A stretch of DNA of 6,375 bases from an uncultured Lysobacterales bacterium. Its GTDB lineage: Bacteria > Pseudomonadota > Gammaproteobacteria > Xanthomonadales > SZUA-36. A program made the translations under genes and the position numbers. A model generated the notes under the pieces. The model had not been told where the DNA came from, searched no databases, and was given only the letters and a program-made list of their open reading frames with translations. Location of the stretch: assembly GCA_937995275.1 (NCBI GenBank), contig CALKKN010000171.1:1-6375 (forward strand), in the 5' to 3' direction. Shown here piece after piece: positions 1-6,375 of the stretch (position 1 is the stretch's first letter; every line of letters begins with the position of its first letter).

Positions 1-1885
1 GCGCAACCGTGGGATGCAACACGTCGAATTTCACACCCCCCCAGCGCCAGTGCAGAGGGGCGGTGCATCGTGCGGAATCCCGGTGTGGGATGGGGAGATT
101 GGCGCTGTAGGCAGCCTGCGGATAGCGCGCCCGCAGCGCCGCCAGGCCGCCGGCGTGATCGAGGTCCCCATGGCTGATCAGCACCCGGTCCGGGGCCGCG
201 TTCCCGCGCCGCTGCAACGCTGGTTCGATGACGCTGGCCACCAGGTTGCCGTCGCCGCCGTCACCGGGGCCGGAGTCATAGAGAAGGGTGCGGCCCCCGG
301 CCGTCACCAGCACTGCGGTGCCCTGTCCGGCGTCCAGCACCTCCATGTCGATCACATCAGGCCCGGATTCCGGTTCGTTCGGAAAAAACAACGGCACCAA
401 CAGGAAGACACCGGACCAGCGCACCGGCAGGCCTCGGGGGAGCAGGAGCAGGACCGCTCCCAGCAGGGCCAGCAGGGCCTGTGGCAGCGACGGCGCCTTC
501 AGGGCGGTCAGTTGCCCCTGCAGGCCGGCCAGGTATTCCACGAACAGCCACAGAATGGCCAGCGTACCCGCTGCAGCAGACCACAGCAGTGTGGCCAGGT
601 CCCCGGGCACTGCCAGCGCGGCTGTTCCGGCGAGAACGAACGGTACCACCAGGAAACTGACCCAGGGTATGGCCACCAGGTTGGCCAGGAACCCCATCGG
701 GCTGAAACCCTGGAACCAGGCCGCGCTGACGGGCAGCAGCAACAGCATGACGGCGGCTTGCGCCATCACCAGGGACCGCCACGGGGGCCGCCTGCCGGGG
801 CGTGGACTGAACATCAGCAGCAACGCGGCCACTGCCATGAAGGAAAACCAGAACCCGGACCCGAGTGGCGCGAAAGGGTCGATCAGCAGGATGCCGGTCA
901 TTGCCAGCAACCAGGCCCGCAACGGATGGACGGTCCGCTGCGTCACCAGCGCGGCGCTCATGACCAGGAGCATCAGCAGTGAGCGGACCGTCGGTATGCC
1001 AAACCCGGCCAGCGCGGCATAAGCCGAGGCAGTGAGCAGTCCGCCGGCCGCCGCCAGCAGGTACAGCCGGCCCGGGGCGAGCCAAACCGGCAGGCACCAG
1101 GCCAGCAGCCGGGCAACCACCATCCCGCCGCCGGCCGCCAGACCGATGTGCAGGCCCGAAATCGCCAGGAGATGCGCGGTGCCTGTCAGAACAAGGGCAT
1201 CCCGATCGCGTTGCGCGATCCCGGACCGGTCCGCGAGCGCCAGCGCACGGATGATACCCTTGCCCCGCTGGTCCGCGACACGCGCGTCGATTTCGTGTGC
1301 GACTTTCTCGCGGAACCGCATCACAGCGGTTGCGTCGGTATCCCCGCCGGGTTGCAGGGTGCCGGTCCGCACGGTTCCCAGGCCGCCGATGCCGGTGGCG
1401 AACAGCCAACGTTCCCGGTCCGGGCCCTGGAAGTTGACCCGGCCCCAGGGCGGTTTCAGGATCAGTTCCAGCTGCCAGTGCTGACCGACCGCGAGCGCGG
1501 GCCAGTCGCGGTACCAGCGCAGCAGCAGGGTCTGCGGCAGCTCAGTGGCTGCGGCGTCCCGTGAGGGTGAAAAGTGGAACGTGGCAAAATCGTCGTACAC
1601 CTGAGGGACGGAGCCGACGACGCCGGAGACCATCAGCGGGACCCCGGCCAGGTCGATCGGCAGGCGGTCGTCAAGCCGCAGCTGGAAGTTCCACAGGCTC
1701 CAGCAGCAGGCCAGCAGCATCGCCCCCATCCAGCGCAGCCGACGGACCACCAGGCACGGCAGGCCGGCCGCCACCGCGGCGGCCAGCAGCCAGCCGGCCG
1801 GCACCGCGTCGAACAACGGTGCGACCAGGGACCCGGCAATCGCGCCCAGCGGCAGCAACCAGCGCCCTGTACCTGCCCGGCCCAC
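1..1885 (-). CDS. comEC: ComEC/Rec2 family DNA internalization channel protein (C-terminus cut by window edge)
   Basis: This is an inner-membrane protein that, in the ComEC/Rec2 family, forms the channel for single-stranded DNA uptake in natural transformation. The frame is open for 628 codons with no stop before the left edge; family members are about 750-800 residues, so roughly the last 130-150 are missing. Seen in order: hydrophobic segments at about residues 9-25, 31-47 and 53-65; a soluble DUF4131/OB-like region at about 80-195; a Competence domain at about 210-490 with many membrane segments and the hallmark HLLAISGLHIGL (238-249); then a metallo-beta-lactamase-like domain from about 514 with DAGQGTAVLV and the metal-motif-like HGDLDHAGG (572-580). 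The chosen start is a GTG, 17 bases after the lolD stop; no ATG in this frame is close and no strong SD is visible, so the start is uncertain by a few codons. The position suggests transcription with lolD. Presence of the gene does not prove the organism is competent. Confidence 0.93.
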   Translation of the reverse strand, partial: MGRAGTGRWLLPLGAIAGSLVAPLFDAVPAGWLLAAAVAAGLPCLVVRRLRWMGAMLLACCWSLWNFQLRLDDRLPIDLAGVPLMVSGVVGSVPQVYDDFATFHFSPSRDAAATELPQTLLLRWYRDWPALAVGQHWQLELILKPPWGRVNFQGPDRERWLFATGIGGLGTVRTGTLQPGGDTDATAVMRFREKVAHEIDARVADQRGKGIIRALALADRSGIAQRDRDALVLTGTAHLLAISGLHIGLAAGGGMVVARLLAWCLPVWLAPGRLYLLAAAGGLLTASAYAALAGFGIPTVRSLLMLLVMSAALVTQRTVHPLRAWLLAMTGILLIDPFAPLGSGFWFSFMAVAALLLMFSPRPGRRPPWRSLVMAQAAVMLLLLPVSAAWFQGFSPMGFLANLVAIPWVSFLVVPFVLAGTAALAVPGDLATLLWSAAAGTLAILWLFVEYLAGLQGQLTALKAPSLPQALLALLGAVLLLLPRGLPVRWSGVFLLVPLFFPNEPESGPDVIDMEVLDAGQGTAVLVTAGGRTLLYDSGPGDGGDGNLVASVIEPALQRRGNAAPDRVLISHGDLDHAGGLAALRARYPQAAYSANLPIPHRDSARCTAPLHWRWGGVKFDVLHPTVA

Positions 1886-1902
1886 GCGCCTGAGGTCCGG
1901 CC

Positions 1903-2628
1903 CTAGTCCATCGCGTGCAGGCGTCCCAGATGCAGTTCGAGGCGGCGGTCCATCCGCGCTGCGAGTGTGCGGTCGTGCGTGACCAGCAGCAGGCTGGTTC
2001 CCAGTTCGCGGTTCAGTTCCAGCATCAAGGCATAGACCTGGCCTGCGGTCCGTTCGTCCAGGTTGCCGGTGGGCTCGTCGCCCAGCATGATGCACGGGCT
2101 GCCCACGAGGGCGCGTGCCACCGCGGCGCGCTGCCGCTCGCCGCCCGACAATTCACCGGGCTTGTGGTCGAGCCGTTCCGCGAGACCGACTCGCCCCAGG
2201 ATCTCCGCTGCCTGCTGGCGGGCCCTGCCGGTGTCCTCGCCGCGGATGAGCAACGGCATCGCGACATTTTCCAGCGCCGTGAACTCCGCCAGCAGATGGT
2301 GGAACTGGTACACGAAGCCGAGCGAGTGGTTGCGCATACGGCTGCGCTCGTTCCCCGACAGGGACCAGAGCGACGCACCGTTGATCAGCACTTCGCCCTC
2401 ATCGGGTTCGTCCAGGCCGCCCAGGATGTGCAGGAGGGTGCTCTTGCCCGCCCCGGAGGCGCCCACGATGGCCAGGGACTCCCCCGCGTTCAGGGTCAGG
2501 TCGACCGATTCGAGGACTCGCACCTCGCGAGGCCCCTGCCGGAAAGATTTGTGCACCGCGCGGGCCTCGAGTACCGGCGCGGGTCCCATGCCGCCGCCTG
2601 TCCGTTTCGGCTGTTCCGCGTCACTCAT
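1903..2628 (-). CDS. lolD: LolD, ATP-binding subunit of the lipoprotein-releasing ABC transporter
   Basis: This is the cytoplasmic ATPase that powers release of outer-membrane lipoproteins from the inner membrane to periplasmic LolA. The 241-residue product has every ABC motif: Walker [10 protein letters not shown] (56-64), Q-loop in FVYQFHHLL (Gln108), signature LSGGERQ (160-166), Walker B with catalytic Glu in [12 protein letters not shown] (180-191), and H-loop His218 in LVTHD. The segments YQFHHLL and [11 protein letters not shown] closely match E. coli LolD, which separates it from the related MacB and FtsE ATPases. The ATG overlaps the end of the upstream permease gene by 8 bases (ATGAGTGA) and has GAGG 9 bases upstream, which supports this start and implies translational coupling. 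A second ATG at codon 14 would give 228 residues, nearer the 233 of E. coli LolD, so the short Gly-rich N-terminal extension may not be translated. Confidence 0.96.
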   Translation of the reverse strand: MSDAEQPKRTGGGMGPAPVLEARAVHKSFRQGPREVRVLESVDLTLNAGESLAIVGASGAGKSTLLHILGGLDEPDEGEVLINGASLWSLSGNERSRMRNHSLGFVYQFHHLLAEFTALENVAMPLLIRGEDTGRARQQAAEILGRVGLAERLDHKPGELSGGERQRAAVARALVGSPCIMLGDEPTGNLDERTAGQVYALMLELNRELGTSLLLVTHDRTLAARMDRRLELHLGRLHAMD

Positions 2629-3904
2629 AGCTCAATGCCTCGGCCGGATGCGTGCGGGCCGCGCGCCAGGAAGGGTAGATCGTGGAAAGCAGCGCCATGG
2701 TAAGCGACATCACCGCGAACTTGACGACATCGCTGGTCCGCAGGTCCGACGGCAGTTCAGTGATGTAGTAGATGTCCGAAGGAAACAGGCTGAACCCGAA
2801 CAATCGTTCGAGGAACGGCACCACGGCACCGATATTCTGCGCCAGCAGGATGCCACCCACCACGCCCAGCGCGGTCCCGACCACGCCAATGACGCTGCCC
2901 TGGATGACGAACACCCGCATGATCGTGCCCGGCCTCGTGCCCATGGTTTTCAGGATCGCGATGTCCGATTGCTTGTCGGTCACCACCATCACCAGCATGG
3001 ATATGATGTTGAACGCCGCGACCGCGATGATCAGCGAGAGAATGACCCACATGACGGTTTTTTCCGTTCGCACCGCCTGGAACAGGTTGCCCCGCTCCTG
3101 GGTCCAGTCGCGCACCAGATAATAGGTCGGTTCGGCACTCCCCTCCTGTCCGAGGCCGTCCCGCGTCAGTTCGGTGGAGATGTCGCGTGCCACGCTCCAC
3201 GCCCGGTACATGTCCCGCAGGTGCAGGCGCACGCCGCCCGCGGAGCCTTGCGGAATGCGCAGCAACCGGGCGGCGTCCTCCATATGAACCAGGGCCAGTG
3301 CGGAGTCGTTTTCGAACTCGCCGAACTCGAAGGCGCCCACGACCGTGAAGCGCCGCATCAGTGGGCTGGCTCCGACGGGAGTGGCCTTCAGGCGCGGCGC
3401 GATGACGGTGACCCGATCGCCAGGGCCCACCCGCAACCGCGAAGCAAGCCCGATGCCAAGAACGATCCCGTACTCACCCGCCTGCAGATCCGCCAGCCGC
3501 CCGGTGAGCATCTTGCTTTCGATTTCGGACACCTCGATTTCGTAGGCCGGGTCGATTCCCCGAATGAAGGCGCCGGAGGATTCCTGGCCCTGCAGCCAGA
3601 CCCCCTCCTCGATGTAAGGCGCGGCGCCGTCGACTTCGGGATGTTGCCGAACCTGCTCGATGACCTCGCGCCAATCCGACAGCGCACCCTCGACGGGCCG
3701 GATGGTTGCGTGTGCGATGGCGCCCAGGATGCGCGCCCGCAGTTCCTTTTCGAAGCCGTTCATGACCGAGATCACGGTGATCAGCGTCGTCACCCCCAGC
3801 GCGATCCCCAACATCGAGGTCAGGGAAATGAATGAGACGAAGTGATTGCGCCGTTTGGCCCGCACATAGCGCAAGCCGATAAAGGCTTCGAGAGGTTTGT
3901 ACAT
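2621..3904 (-). CDS. LolC/LolE family lipoprotein-releasing permease (possibly LolF-like)
   Basis: This is the membrane subunit of the Lol transporter, which extracts mature lipoproteins from the inner membrane and passes them to LolA. The 427-residue product has the family layout: a short cytoplasmic N-terminus ([13 protein letters not shown], very like E. coli LolC), TM1 at about 23-47 ending in [12 protein letters not shown], a large periplasmic domain at about 50-280, then three TM segments at about 281-308, 329-355 and 391-411. The cytoplasmic loop [15 protein letters not shown] (315-329) is the typical coupling-helix region, and the tail [18 protein letters not shown] (410-427) is typical of FtsX-like permeases. 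A Pro-containing periplasmic loop at about 171-186 may correspond to the LolA-binding 'hook' of LolC. No SD precedes the ATG. lolD follows with an 8-base overlap and comEC comes after it, so no second permease is adjacent. I leave the symbol blank because LolC, LolE and LolF cannot be separated by eye. Confidence 0.94.
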   Translation of the reverse strand: MYKPLEAFIGLRYVRAKRRNHFVSFISLTSMLGIALGVTTLITVISVMNGFEKELRARILGAIAHATIRPVEGALSDWREVIEQVRQHPEVDGAAPYIEEGVWLQGQESSGAFIRGIDPAYEIEVSEIESKMLTGRLADLQAGEYGIVLGIGLASRLRVGPGDRVTVIAPRLKATPVGASPLMRRFTVVGAFEFGEFENDSALALVHMEDAARLLRIPQGSAGGVRLHLRDMYRAWSVARDISTELTRDGLGQEGSAEPTYYLVRDWTQERGNLFQAVRTEKTVMWVILSLIIAVAAFNIISMLVMVVTDKQSDIAILKTMGTRPGTIMRVFVIQGSVIGVVGTALGVVGGILLAQNIGAVVPFLERLFGFSLFPSDIYYITELPSDLRTSDVVKFAVMSLTMALLSTIYPSWRAARTHPAEALSYE

Positions 3905-3911
3905 TGCGCGA

Positions 3912-3920
3912 ATTACAGCA
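3912..3920 (-). promoter_or_regulatory. Possible extended -10 promoter for the lol operon
   Basis: The minus strand reads TGCTGTAAT, a TGn motif plus a hexamer matching TATAAT at 5 of 6 bases, ending 7 bases before the ATG of the lol permease gene. A start site 7-8 bases downstream would fall on or next to the ATG, giving a leaderless transcript, which fits the missing SD. Against it, the mismatch is G at the normally invariant -11 A, and I see no good -35. The 71-base gap between rluC and this gene has no hairpin plus T-run, so readthrough from rluC is also possible. Confidence 0.3.
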
Positions 3921-3975
3921 CAGGGCCGCGCCGATCACCAGAGGCCGGTCGGTCGAGCGCGCGTAGGAGATCGAC

Positions 3976-4941
3976 TCACCCTGGCCCTCCGGCTTCCAGC
4001 GTGTCCAGAACCCGCCGCAGGATTTCGGGCAGCGGGGCGTCGAATTCCAGATCCCTGCCGTCGGGCGCGTCCAGCACCAGCCGGTGCGCGTGGAGGAAGA
4101 TCCGGTTCAGGCCGCGCCCCTTCCACAGCTTCAGGGACTGGCGGTCGGCATACCTCCTGTCGCCGGCCAGGGGCATGCCGATGTGCCGGGCATGCGCGCG
4201 AATCTGGTGGGTGCGCCCGGTGAGTAACTCCGCCTCTGCATAGCAGCAGTCGTCGAATTGCCTCAGCAGCCTGAAGCGGGTGATCGACGGCTTGCCCGCG
4301 TCGTCTACTTCGACCCGCCCGCCGCCAAAATCCGCCCGCCGGGCCAGCGGCGCGTCCACCTCGAGGACGGCCTGCGGCAGCCGACCGGTCATCAGGCACA
4401 GGTAGAACTTGCTGACCCGCCCTTCCCGGAAGCCGGCCGACAGGTGCGTGAGCGCCGGGCCGCTCCGTGCCAGAACCAGGCAGCCGCTGGTTTCCCGGTC
4501 CAGCCGGTGAGCCAGTTCGAGGAACTCGTCACCACGGTCCTGCCGCAGCGCGTCGATCAGACCCCATGGCAGCCCGCTGCCCGCGTGGACAGCCATGCCC
4601 GCCGGCTTGTCGATGACCAGCAGGTCGGCGTCTTCGTGGACAATCGCGTTGCGTAATTGCTCCCGGACCTGGTCCGAAACGGTCACCGAGCGGTCACCGC
4701 GGATCCGGGCCGGCGGAATCCGGACCTCGTCGCCCTCGGCAAGGCGCGTGGCCGCCTTGGCGCGGCCACCGTTGATGCGGACCTGACCGGTACGGATCAT
4801 CCGGTAAACGGCCGATCGGGGAACACCCTTGAGCTGAGCGGCCAGGAAATTGTCCAGCCGCTGGCCGTGGTGGTCCCGGCTGACGCGCACCAGGCGCACT
4901 CCCTCGTTGTACTTCGATGACATCATTGACCGGCAACTCAT
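3976..4941 (-). CDS. rluC: RluC, 23S rRNA pseudouridine synthase (955/2504/2580)
   Basis: In E. coli, RluC converts uridines 955, 2504 and 2580 of 23S rRNA to pseudouridine. The product (321 residues from the first ATG; E. coli RluC has 319) begins with an S4 RNA-binding domain at about 27-85, containing GQRLDNFLAAQLKGVPRSAVY. It continues with an RsuA/RluA catalytic domain at about 98-290: LLVIDKPAGMAVHAG (107-121), HRLDRETSGCLVLA (145-158) with catalytic Asp148, and GRTHQIRAHARHIGMPLAGD (242-261). The long match to RluC in the S4 region and the divergent rne favour RluC over RluD or RluA. The start is uncertain: the ATG at 4941 has no SD, while ATGs at codons 6 and 7 (4926 and 4923) give an N-terminus of the E. 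coli length (19 residues before GQRLDNF). The first ATG also lies in the probable -35 of the rne promoter. Confidence 0.95.
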   Translation of the reverse strand: MSCRSMMSSKYNEGVRLVRVSRDHHGQRLDNFLAAQLKGVPRSAVYRMIRTGQVRINGGRAKAATRLAEGDEVRIPPARIRGDRSVTVSDQVREQLRNAIVHEDADLLVIDKPAGMAVHAGSGLPWGLIDALRQDRGDEFLELAHRLDRETSGCLVLARSGPALTHLSAGFREGRVSKFYLCLMTGRLPQAVLEVDAPLARRADFGGGRVEVDDAGKPSITRFRLLRQFDDCCYAEAELLTGRTHQIRAHARHIGMPLAGDRRYADRQSLKLWKGRGLNRIFLHAHRLVLDAPDGRDLEFDAPLPEILRRVLDTLEAGGPG

Positions 4942-4969
4942 TGATTGATGGCAAGATCACTGCTATATT
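4941..4969 (+). promoter_or_regulatory. Probable sigma-70 promoter of rne
   Basis: TTGATT at 4941-4946 (4 of 6 to TTGACA) is followed by a 17-base spacer and TATATT at 4964-4969 (5 of 6 to TATAAT), with a TG at 4961-4962 giving an extended -10. The predicted transcription start is near 4976, about 357 bases before the rne ATG. The -35 overlaps the first possible rluC codon. A minus-strand rluC promoter may share the AT-rich block at 4964-4972, but I see no convincing -35 for it. Confidence 0.6.
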
Positions 4970-4992
4970 ACATTGGTCCGGAATCTCGCGTA

Positions 4993-5007
4993 CTGGCACC
5001 GTGCCAG
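4993..5007. repeat. Perfect 7-base inverted repeat, hairpin or operator
   Basis: CTGGCAC and GTGCCAG are separated by one base. As RNA this would be a 6-bp stem with a 3-base loop near the 5' end of the rne transcript, which could protect the mRNA end. As DNA it is a 15-base dyad between two divergent genes, just downstream of the predicted rne start, so a repressor site is also possible. Confidence 0.45.
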
Positions 5008-5021
5008 CGGCGAAATGCCCT

Positions 5022-5044
5022 CCGGCCGGCCCCGTGGCGGCCGG
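5022..5044 (+). repeat. GC-rich hairpin in rne leader
   Basis: CCGGCCG (5022-5028) is the exact complement of CGGCCGG (5038-5044) across a 9-base loop, giving a 7-bp all-GC stem. There is no T-run after it, so it is not an intrinsic terminator. Confidence 0.5.
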
Positions 5045-5153
5045 CGAACGAAACCGCAAGCATCGTTCAGACCGTCTGCTTTGACGAAACACGCGATGAC
5101 TGTCGATATAGCCTCGCACTATCGGGCTCAAGGAAACCGGAAGAAAAAATTAT

Positions 5154-5178
5154 GGCGTCAGCCGTGGTGGCTGCCGCC
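5154..5178 (+). promoter_or_regulatory. Long hairpin in rne leader after an A-rich tract
   Basis: GGCG (5154-5157) pairs with CGCC (5175-5178) and CAGCC (5159-5163) pairs with GGCTG (5169-5173), with one T/C mismatch between the two blocks and a GTGGT loop. That makes nine Watson-Crick pairs in a 25-base element. The preceding AGAAAAAATTAT is single-stranded-looking and A/U-rich, the kind of segment RNase E prefers to cut, so this could be a sensing or cleavage region for autoregulation. Confidence 0.5.
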
Positions 5179-5182
5179 CGGA

Positions 5183-5201
5183 GCCGGCAAATTTCGCCGG
5201 C
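5183..5201 (+). promoter_or_regulatory. Hairpin with AAATTTC loop in rne leader
   Basis: GCCGGC at 5183-5188 and again at 5196-5201 form a 6-bp GC stem closing the A/U-rich loop AAATTTC. It stands 4 bases after the preceding hairpin. A strong stem displaying an A/U-rich loop is a plausible RNase E contact by analogy with the E. coli rne leader. Confidence 0.45.
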
Positions 5202-5261
5202 CGCTGAAACGTAACAGAATACGGTAGTCCTGGCACGCCAAGCGCGAGCGGGCCGGGCACC

Positions 5262-5302
5262 CGGATTGCGTAAGAGCCAGCTGAAAGCCGGCCGGCAATC
5301 CG
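5262..5302 (+). promoter_or_regulatory. 8-bp stem with branched-looking top, rne leader
   Basis: CGGATTGC (5262-5269) is the exact complement of GCAATCCG (5295-5302). Inside, GCC-A-GCT (5276-5282) can pair with AGC-C-GGC (5286-5292) around a GAA loop with one A/C mismatch. The outer stem ends at the base where the SD-masking hairpin begins, so the two could stack. A small alternative stem, CCGGG (5253-5257) with CCCGG (5260-5264), would compete with its base. Confidence 0.55.
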
Positions 5303-5328
5303 TGTCCAGGTCAGGACGCCTGAGGACA
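5303..5328 (+). promoter_or_regulatory. Hairpin masking the rne Shine-Dalgarno sequence
   Basis: TGTCC (5303-5307) pairs with GGACA (5324-5328) and TCAGG (5311-5315) pairs with CCTGA (5319-5323), with a 3-base AGG bulge and an ACG loop: ten Watson-Crick pairs in all. The SD GAGGA (5322-5326) lies wholly in the 3' arm, and the stem ends 5 bases before the ATG. If it forms, it should limit ribosome access, giving a direct means to control RNase E translation. Folding has not been computed. Confidence 0.5.
5322..5326 (+). promoter_or_regulatory. Ribosome binding site of rne
   Basis: GAGGA ends 7 bases before the ATG at 5334, good SD spacing, and fixes that start codon; the downstream ATG at codon 4 has no better site. 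Confidence 0.8.
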
Positions 5329-5333
5329 ACACA

Positions 5334-6375
5334 ATGAAAAGAATGCTGATCAACGCGACTCAGCCAGAGGAGTTGCGTGTGGCCATCGCCGATGGCCAGA
5401 CACTGATAGATCTGGATATCGAGGTTCCGTCCCAGGAACAGAAAAAGGCCAACGTTTACAAGGGTCGTATCACCCGAATCGAGCCCTCGCTCGAAGCCTG
5501 TTTCGTAGACTTCGGCTCCGCCCGCCACGGCTTCCTGCCGTACAAGGAAATCTCGCCCCAGAGTTACCACCTTTCAGCCAGGAAGAAGGAAGGCAGGCTG
5601 GCAATCCGGGACGCGCTCAAGGAAGGCCAGGAAGTGATCGTGCAGGTGGAAAAAGAGGAACGCGGCAACAAGGGCGCTGCCCTGACGACGTACATCTCAC
5701 TGGCCGGGCGCTACCTGGTATTGATGCCGACCAACCCGAGAGCGGGCGGCGTCTCGCGGCGAATCAGCAGCGAAGACCGCCAGGAACTGCGCGAACAGCT
5801 GCAGCACGTCATCGCCCCGGACAACGTGGGCATCATCGTGCGCACGGCAGGCGTCGGGCGCGAAGCGGAGGAACTGCAATGGGATCTGGATTACCTGGTC
5901 CAGCTCTGGCAGGCCATTGAGAAGGCGGCGACCGAACGCAAGGGCCCATTTCTGATATATCAGGAAAGCAACCTGTTCATTCGCGCTCTGCGAGACCATT
6001 TGCGTAACGACATCGGCGAAATCCTGATCGACAACCGGAAAGTGTTCGAGGACGCGCGCGAGTTCGTCGAGCAGGTCATGCCCCACAATACGCGGAAGCT
6101 GAAGCACTACAGCGACGCCGTGCCGTTGTTCAACCGGTTCCAGATCGAAAGCCAGATCGAATCCGCGTTTGCCCGCACGGTGGAGCTGCCCGCCGGCGGG
6201 TCGATCGTCATCGACAATACCGAGGCGCTGCTGTCGATCGATATCAACTCGGCCCGCGCCACGAAGGGTGCTGACATCGAGGAAACGGCCTATCAGACCA
6301 ACCTCGAGGCCGCCGACGAGGTCGCTCGTCAGCTGCGCTTGCGCGACCTGGGCGGGCTGATCGTCATCGATTTCA
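5334..6375 (+). CDS. rne: Ribonuclease E, N-terminal catalytic part (cut by window edge)
   Basis: RNase E is the essential endonuclease that starts decay of most mRNAs and matures rRNA and tRNA precursors. The first 347 codons are present. The N-terminus [17 protein letters not shown] is nearly identical to E. coli RNase E. An S1 RNA-binding domain spans about 37-125 ([20 protein letters not shown], Phe57 and Phe67 conserved). The 5'-end sensor motif VRTAGVG (169-175) carries the Arg-Thr pair that senses a 5' monophosphate. The DNase I-like catalytic region holds IDINSARAT with Asp303 and GGLIVIDF with Asp346, the two magnesium-binding aspartates, at the same residue numbers as in E. coli. 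The Zn-link and the C-terminal degradosome scaffold lie beyond the edge, so their presence is unknown. RNase G is a less likely reading given the MKRMLIN start, the strong match and the divergent rluC. Confidence 0.97.
   Translation, partial: MKRMLINATQPEELRVAIADGQTLIDLDIEVPSQEQKKANVYKGRITRIEPSLEACFVDFGSARHGFLPYKEISPQSYHLSARKKEGRLAIRDALKEGQEVIVQVEKEERGNKGAALTTYISLAGRYLVLMPTNPRAGGVSRRISSEDRQELREQLQHVIAPDNVGIIVRTAGVGREAEELQWDLDYLVQLWQAIEKAATERKGPFLIYQESNLFIRALRDHLRNDIGEILIDNRKVFEDAREFVEQVMPHNTRKLKHYSDAVPLFNRFQIESQIESAFARTVELPAGGSIVIDNTEALLSIDINSARATKGADIEETAYQTNLEAADEVARQLRLRDLGGLIVIDF

Larger units (their letters stand above)
4976..5333 (+). promoter_or_regulatory. Structured 5' leader of rne
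   Basis: This non-coding stretch runs from the predicted start site to the rne ATG. It contains inverted repeats at 4993-5007, 5022-5044, 5104-5124, 5154-5178, 5183-5201, 5262-5302 and 5303-5328, with an A-rich segment (AGAAAAAATTAT, 5142-5153) before the central pair. In E. coli the roughly 361-base rne leader carries hairpins through which RNase E controls its own mRNA; a similar role here is inferred from length, position and structure, not from a visible sequence match. No open frame in it has convincing coding character. Confidence 0.55.

Noticed and set aside
14..982. A 322-codon Gln- and Gly-rich plus-strand frame.
   Set aside because: It is antisense to the uninterrupted comEC frame, and its repetitive composition comes from the Leu- and Ala-rich membrane codons on the other strand.
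357..1409. A 350-codon minus-strand frame within comEC.
   Set aside because: It is out of frame with comEC, Arg- and Gly-rich with no membrane segments, while the comEC frame carries the Competence and metallo-beta-lactamase motifs throughout.
2063..3835. A 590-codon open frame on the plus strand, antisense to lolD and the lol permease.
   Set aside because: It is a GC-bias shadow: the minus-strand genes have full domain matches, and this translation is rich in Arg, His, Pro and Ser with no recognisable domain.
3905..3975. A possible terminator between rluC and the lol permease gene.
   Set aside because: Only a weak GTCGA/TCGAC pairing with a 14-base loop is present, with no T-run on either strand.
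5152..5214. A 20-codon upstream frame in the rne leader with GGAAG 8 bases before its ATG.
   Set aside because: It lies over the two leader hairpins that better explain the base pattern, the SD is weak, and the peptide shows nothing recognisable. Ribosome profiling could reopen it.
4945..5214. An 89-codon plus-strand frame spanning the rne promoter and leader.
   Set aside because: It starts inside the predicted promoter, upstream of the likely transcription start, and has no domain or SD support.

Overview
The window is GC-rich and compact, and reads as a chromosomal core region of a gammaproteobacterium. The evidence is the divergent rluC / rne pair (the same arrangement as in E. coli), a Lol lipoprotein-export operon, and comEC directly after lolD, a neighbourhood known from Pseudomonas and Xanthomonas relatives. 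I cannot name the genus. All genes look like ordinary housekeeping genes; I see no insertion sequence, CRISPR array, tRNA or rRNA, or sign of recent transfer.

Layout. Positions 1-1885 (minus strand) hold comEC, a DNA-uptake channel gene whose last part lies beyond the left edge. Positions 1903-2628 (minus) hold lolD, the ATPase of the lipoprotein-sorting ABC transporter. Positions 2621-3904 (minus) hold its only visible permease, of the LolC/LolE family, whose stop overlaps the lolD start by 8 bases. Positions 3976-4941 (minus) hold rluC, a 23S rRNA pseudouridine synthase. Positions 4942-5333 are a non-coding divergent region. Positions 5334-6375 (plus) are the first 347 codons of rne (RNase E), cut by the right edge.

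How the parts work together. The lol permease, lolD and comEC run in that order with an 8-base overlap and a 17-base gap, so they are probably one transcript. The permease and LolD form the inner-membrane machine that hands outer-membrane lipoproteins to LolA. ComEC shares the transcript but not, as far as is known, the function. Having one permease followed by comEC instead of a second permease suggests a LolF-like transporter built on a permease homodimer, unless a second gene lies elsewhere.

The most interesting part is the rne leader. A good promoter (TTGATT, 17-base spacer, extended -10 TGCTATATT) predicts a 5' UTR of about 357 bases, close to the roughly 361-base autoregulatory leader known for E. 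coli rne. It contains several GC-rich hairpins. Two of them directly abut (5262-5302 and 5303-5328), and the second completely buries the rne Shine-Dalgarno sequence. This fits feedback control of RNase E synthesis. It is a homologous or analogous arrangement rather than a wholly new system, but the SD-masking stem is worth testing. I found no clearly undescribed biological system here.
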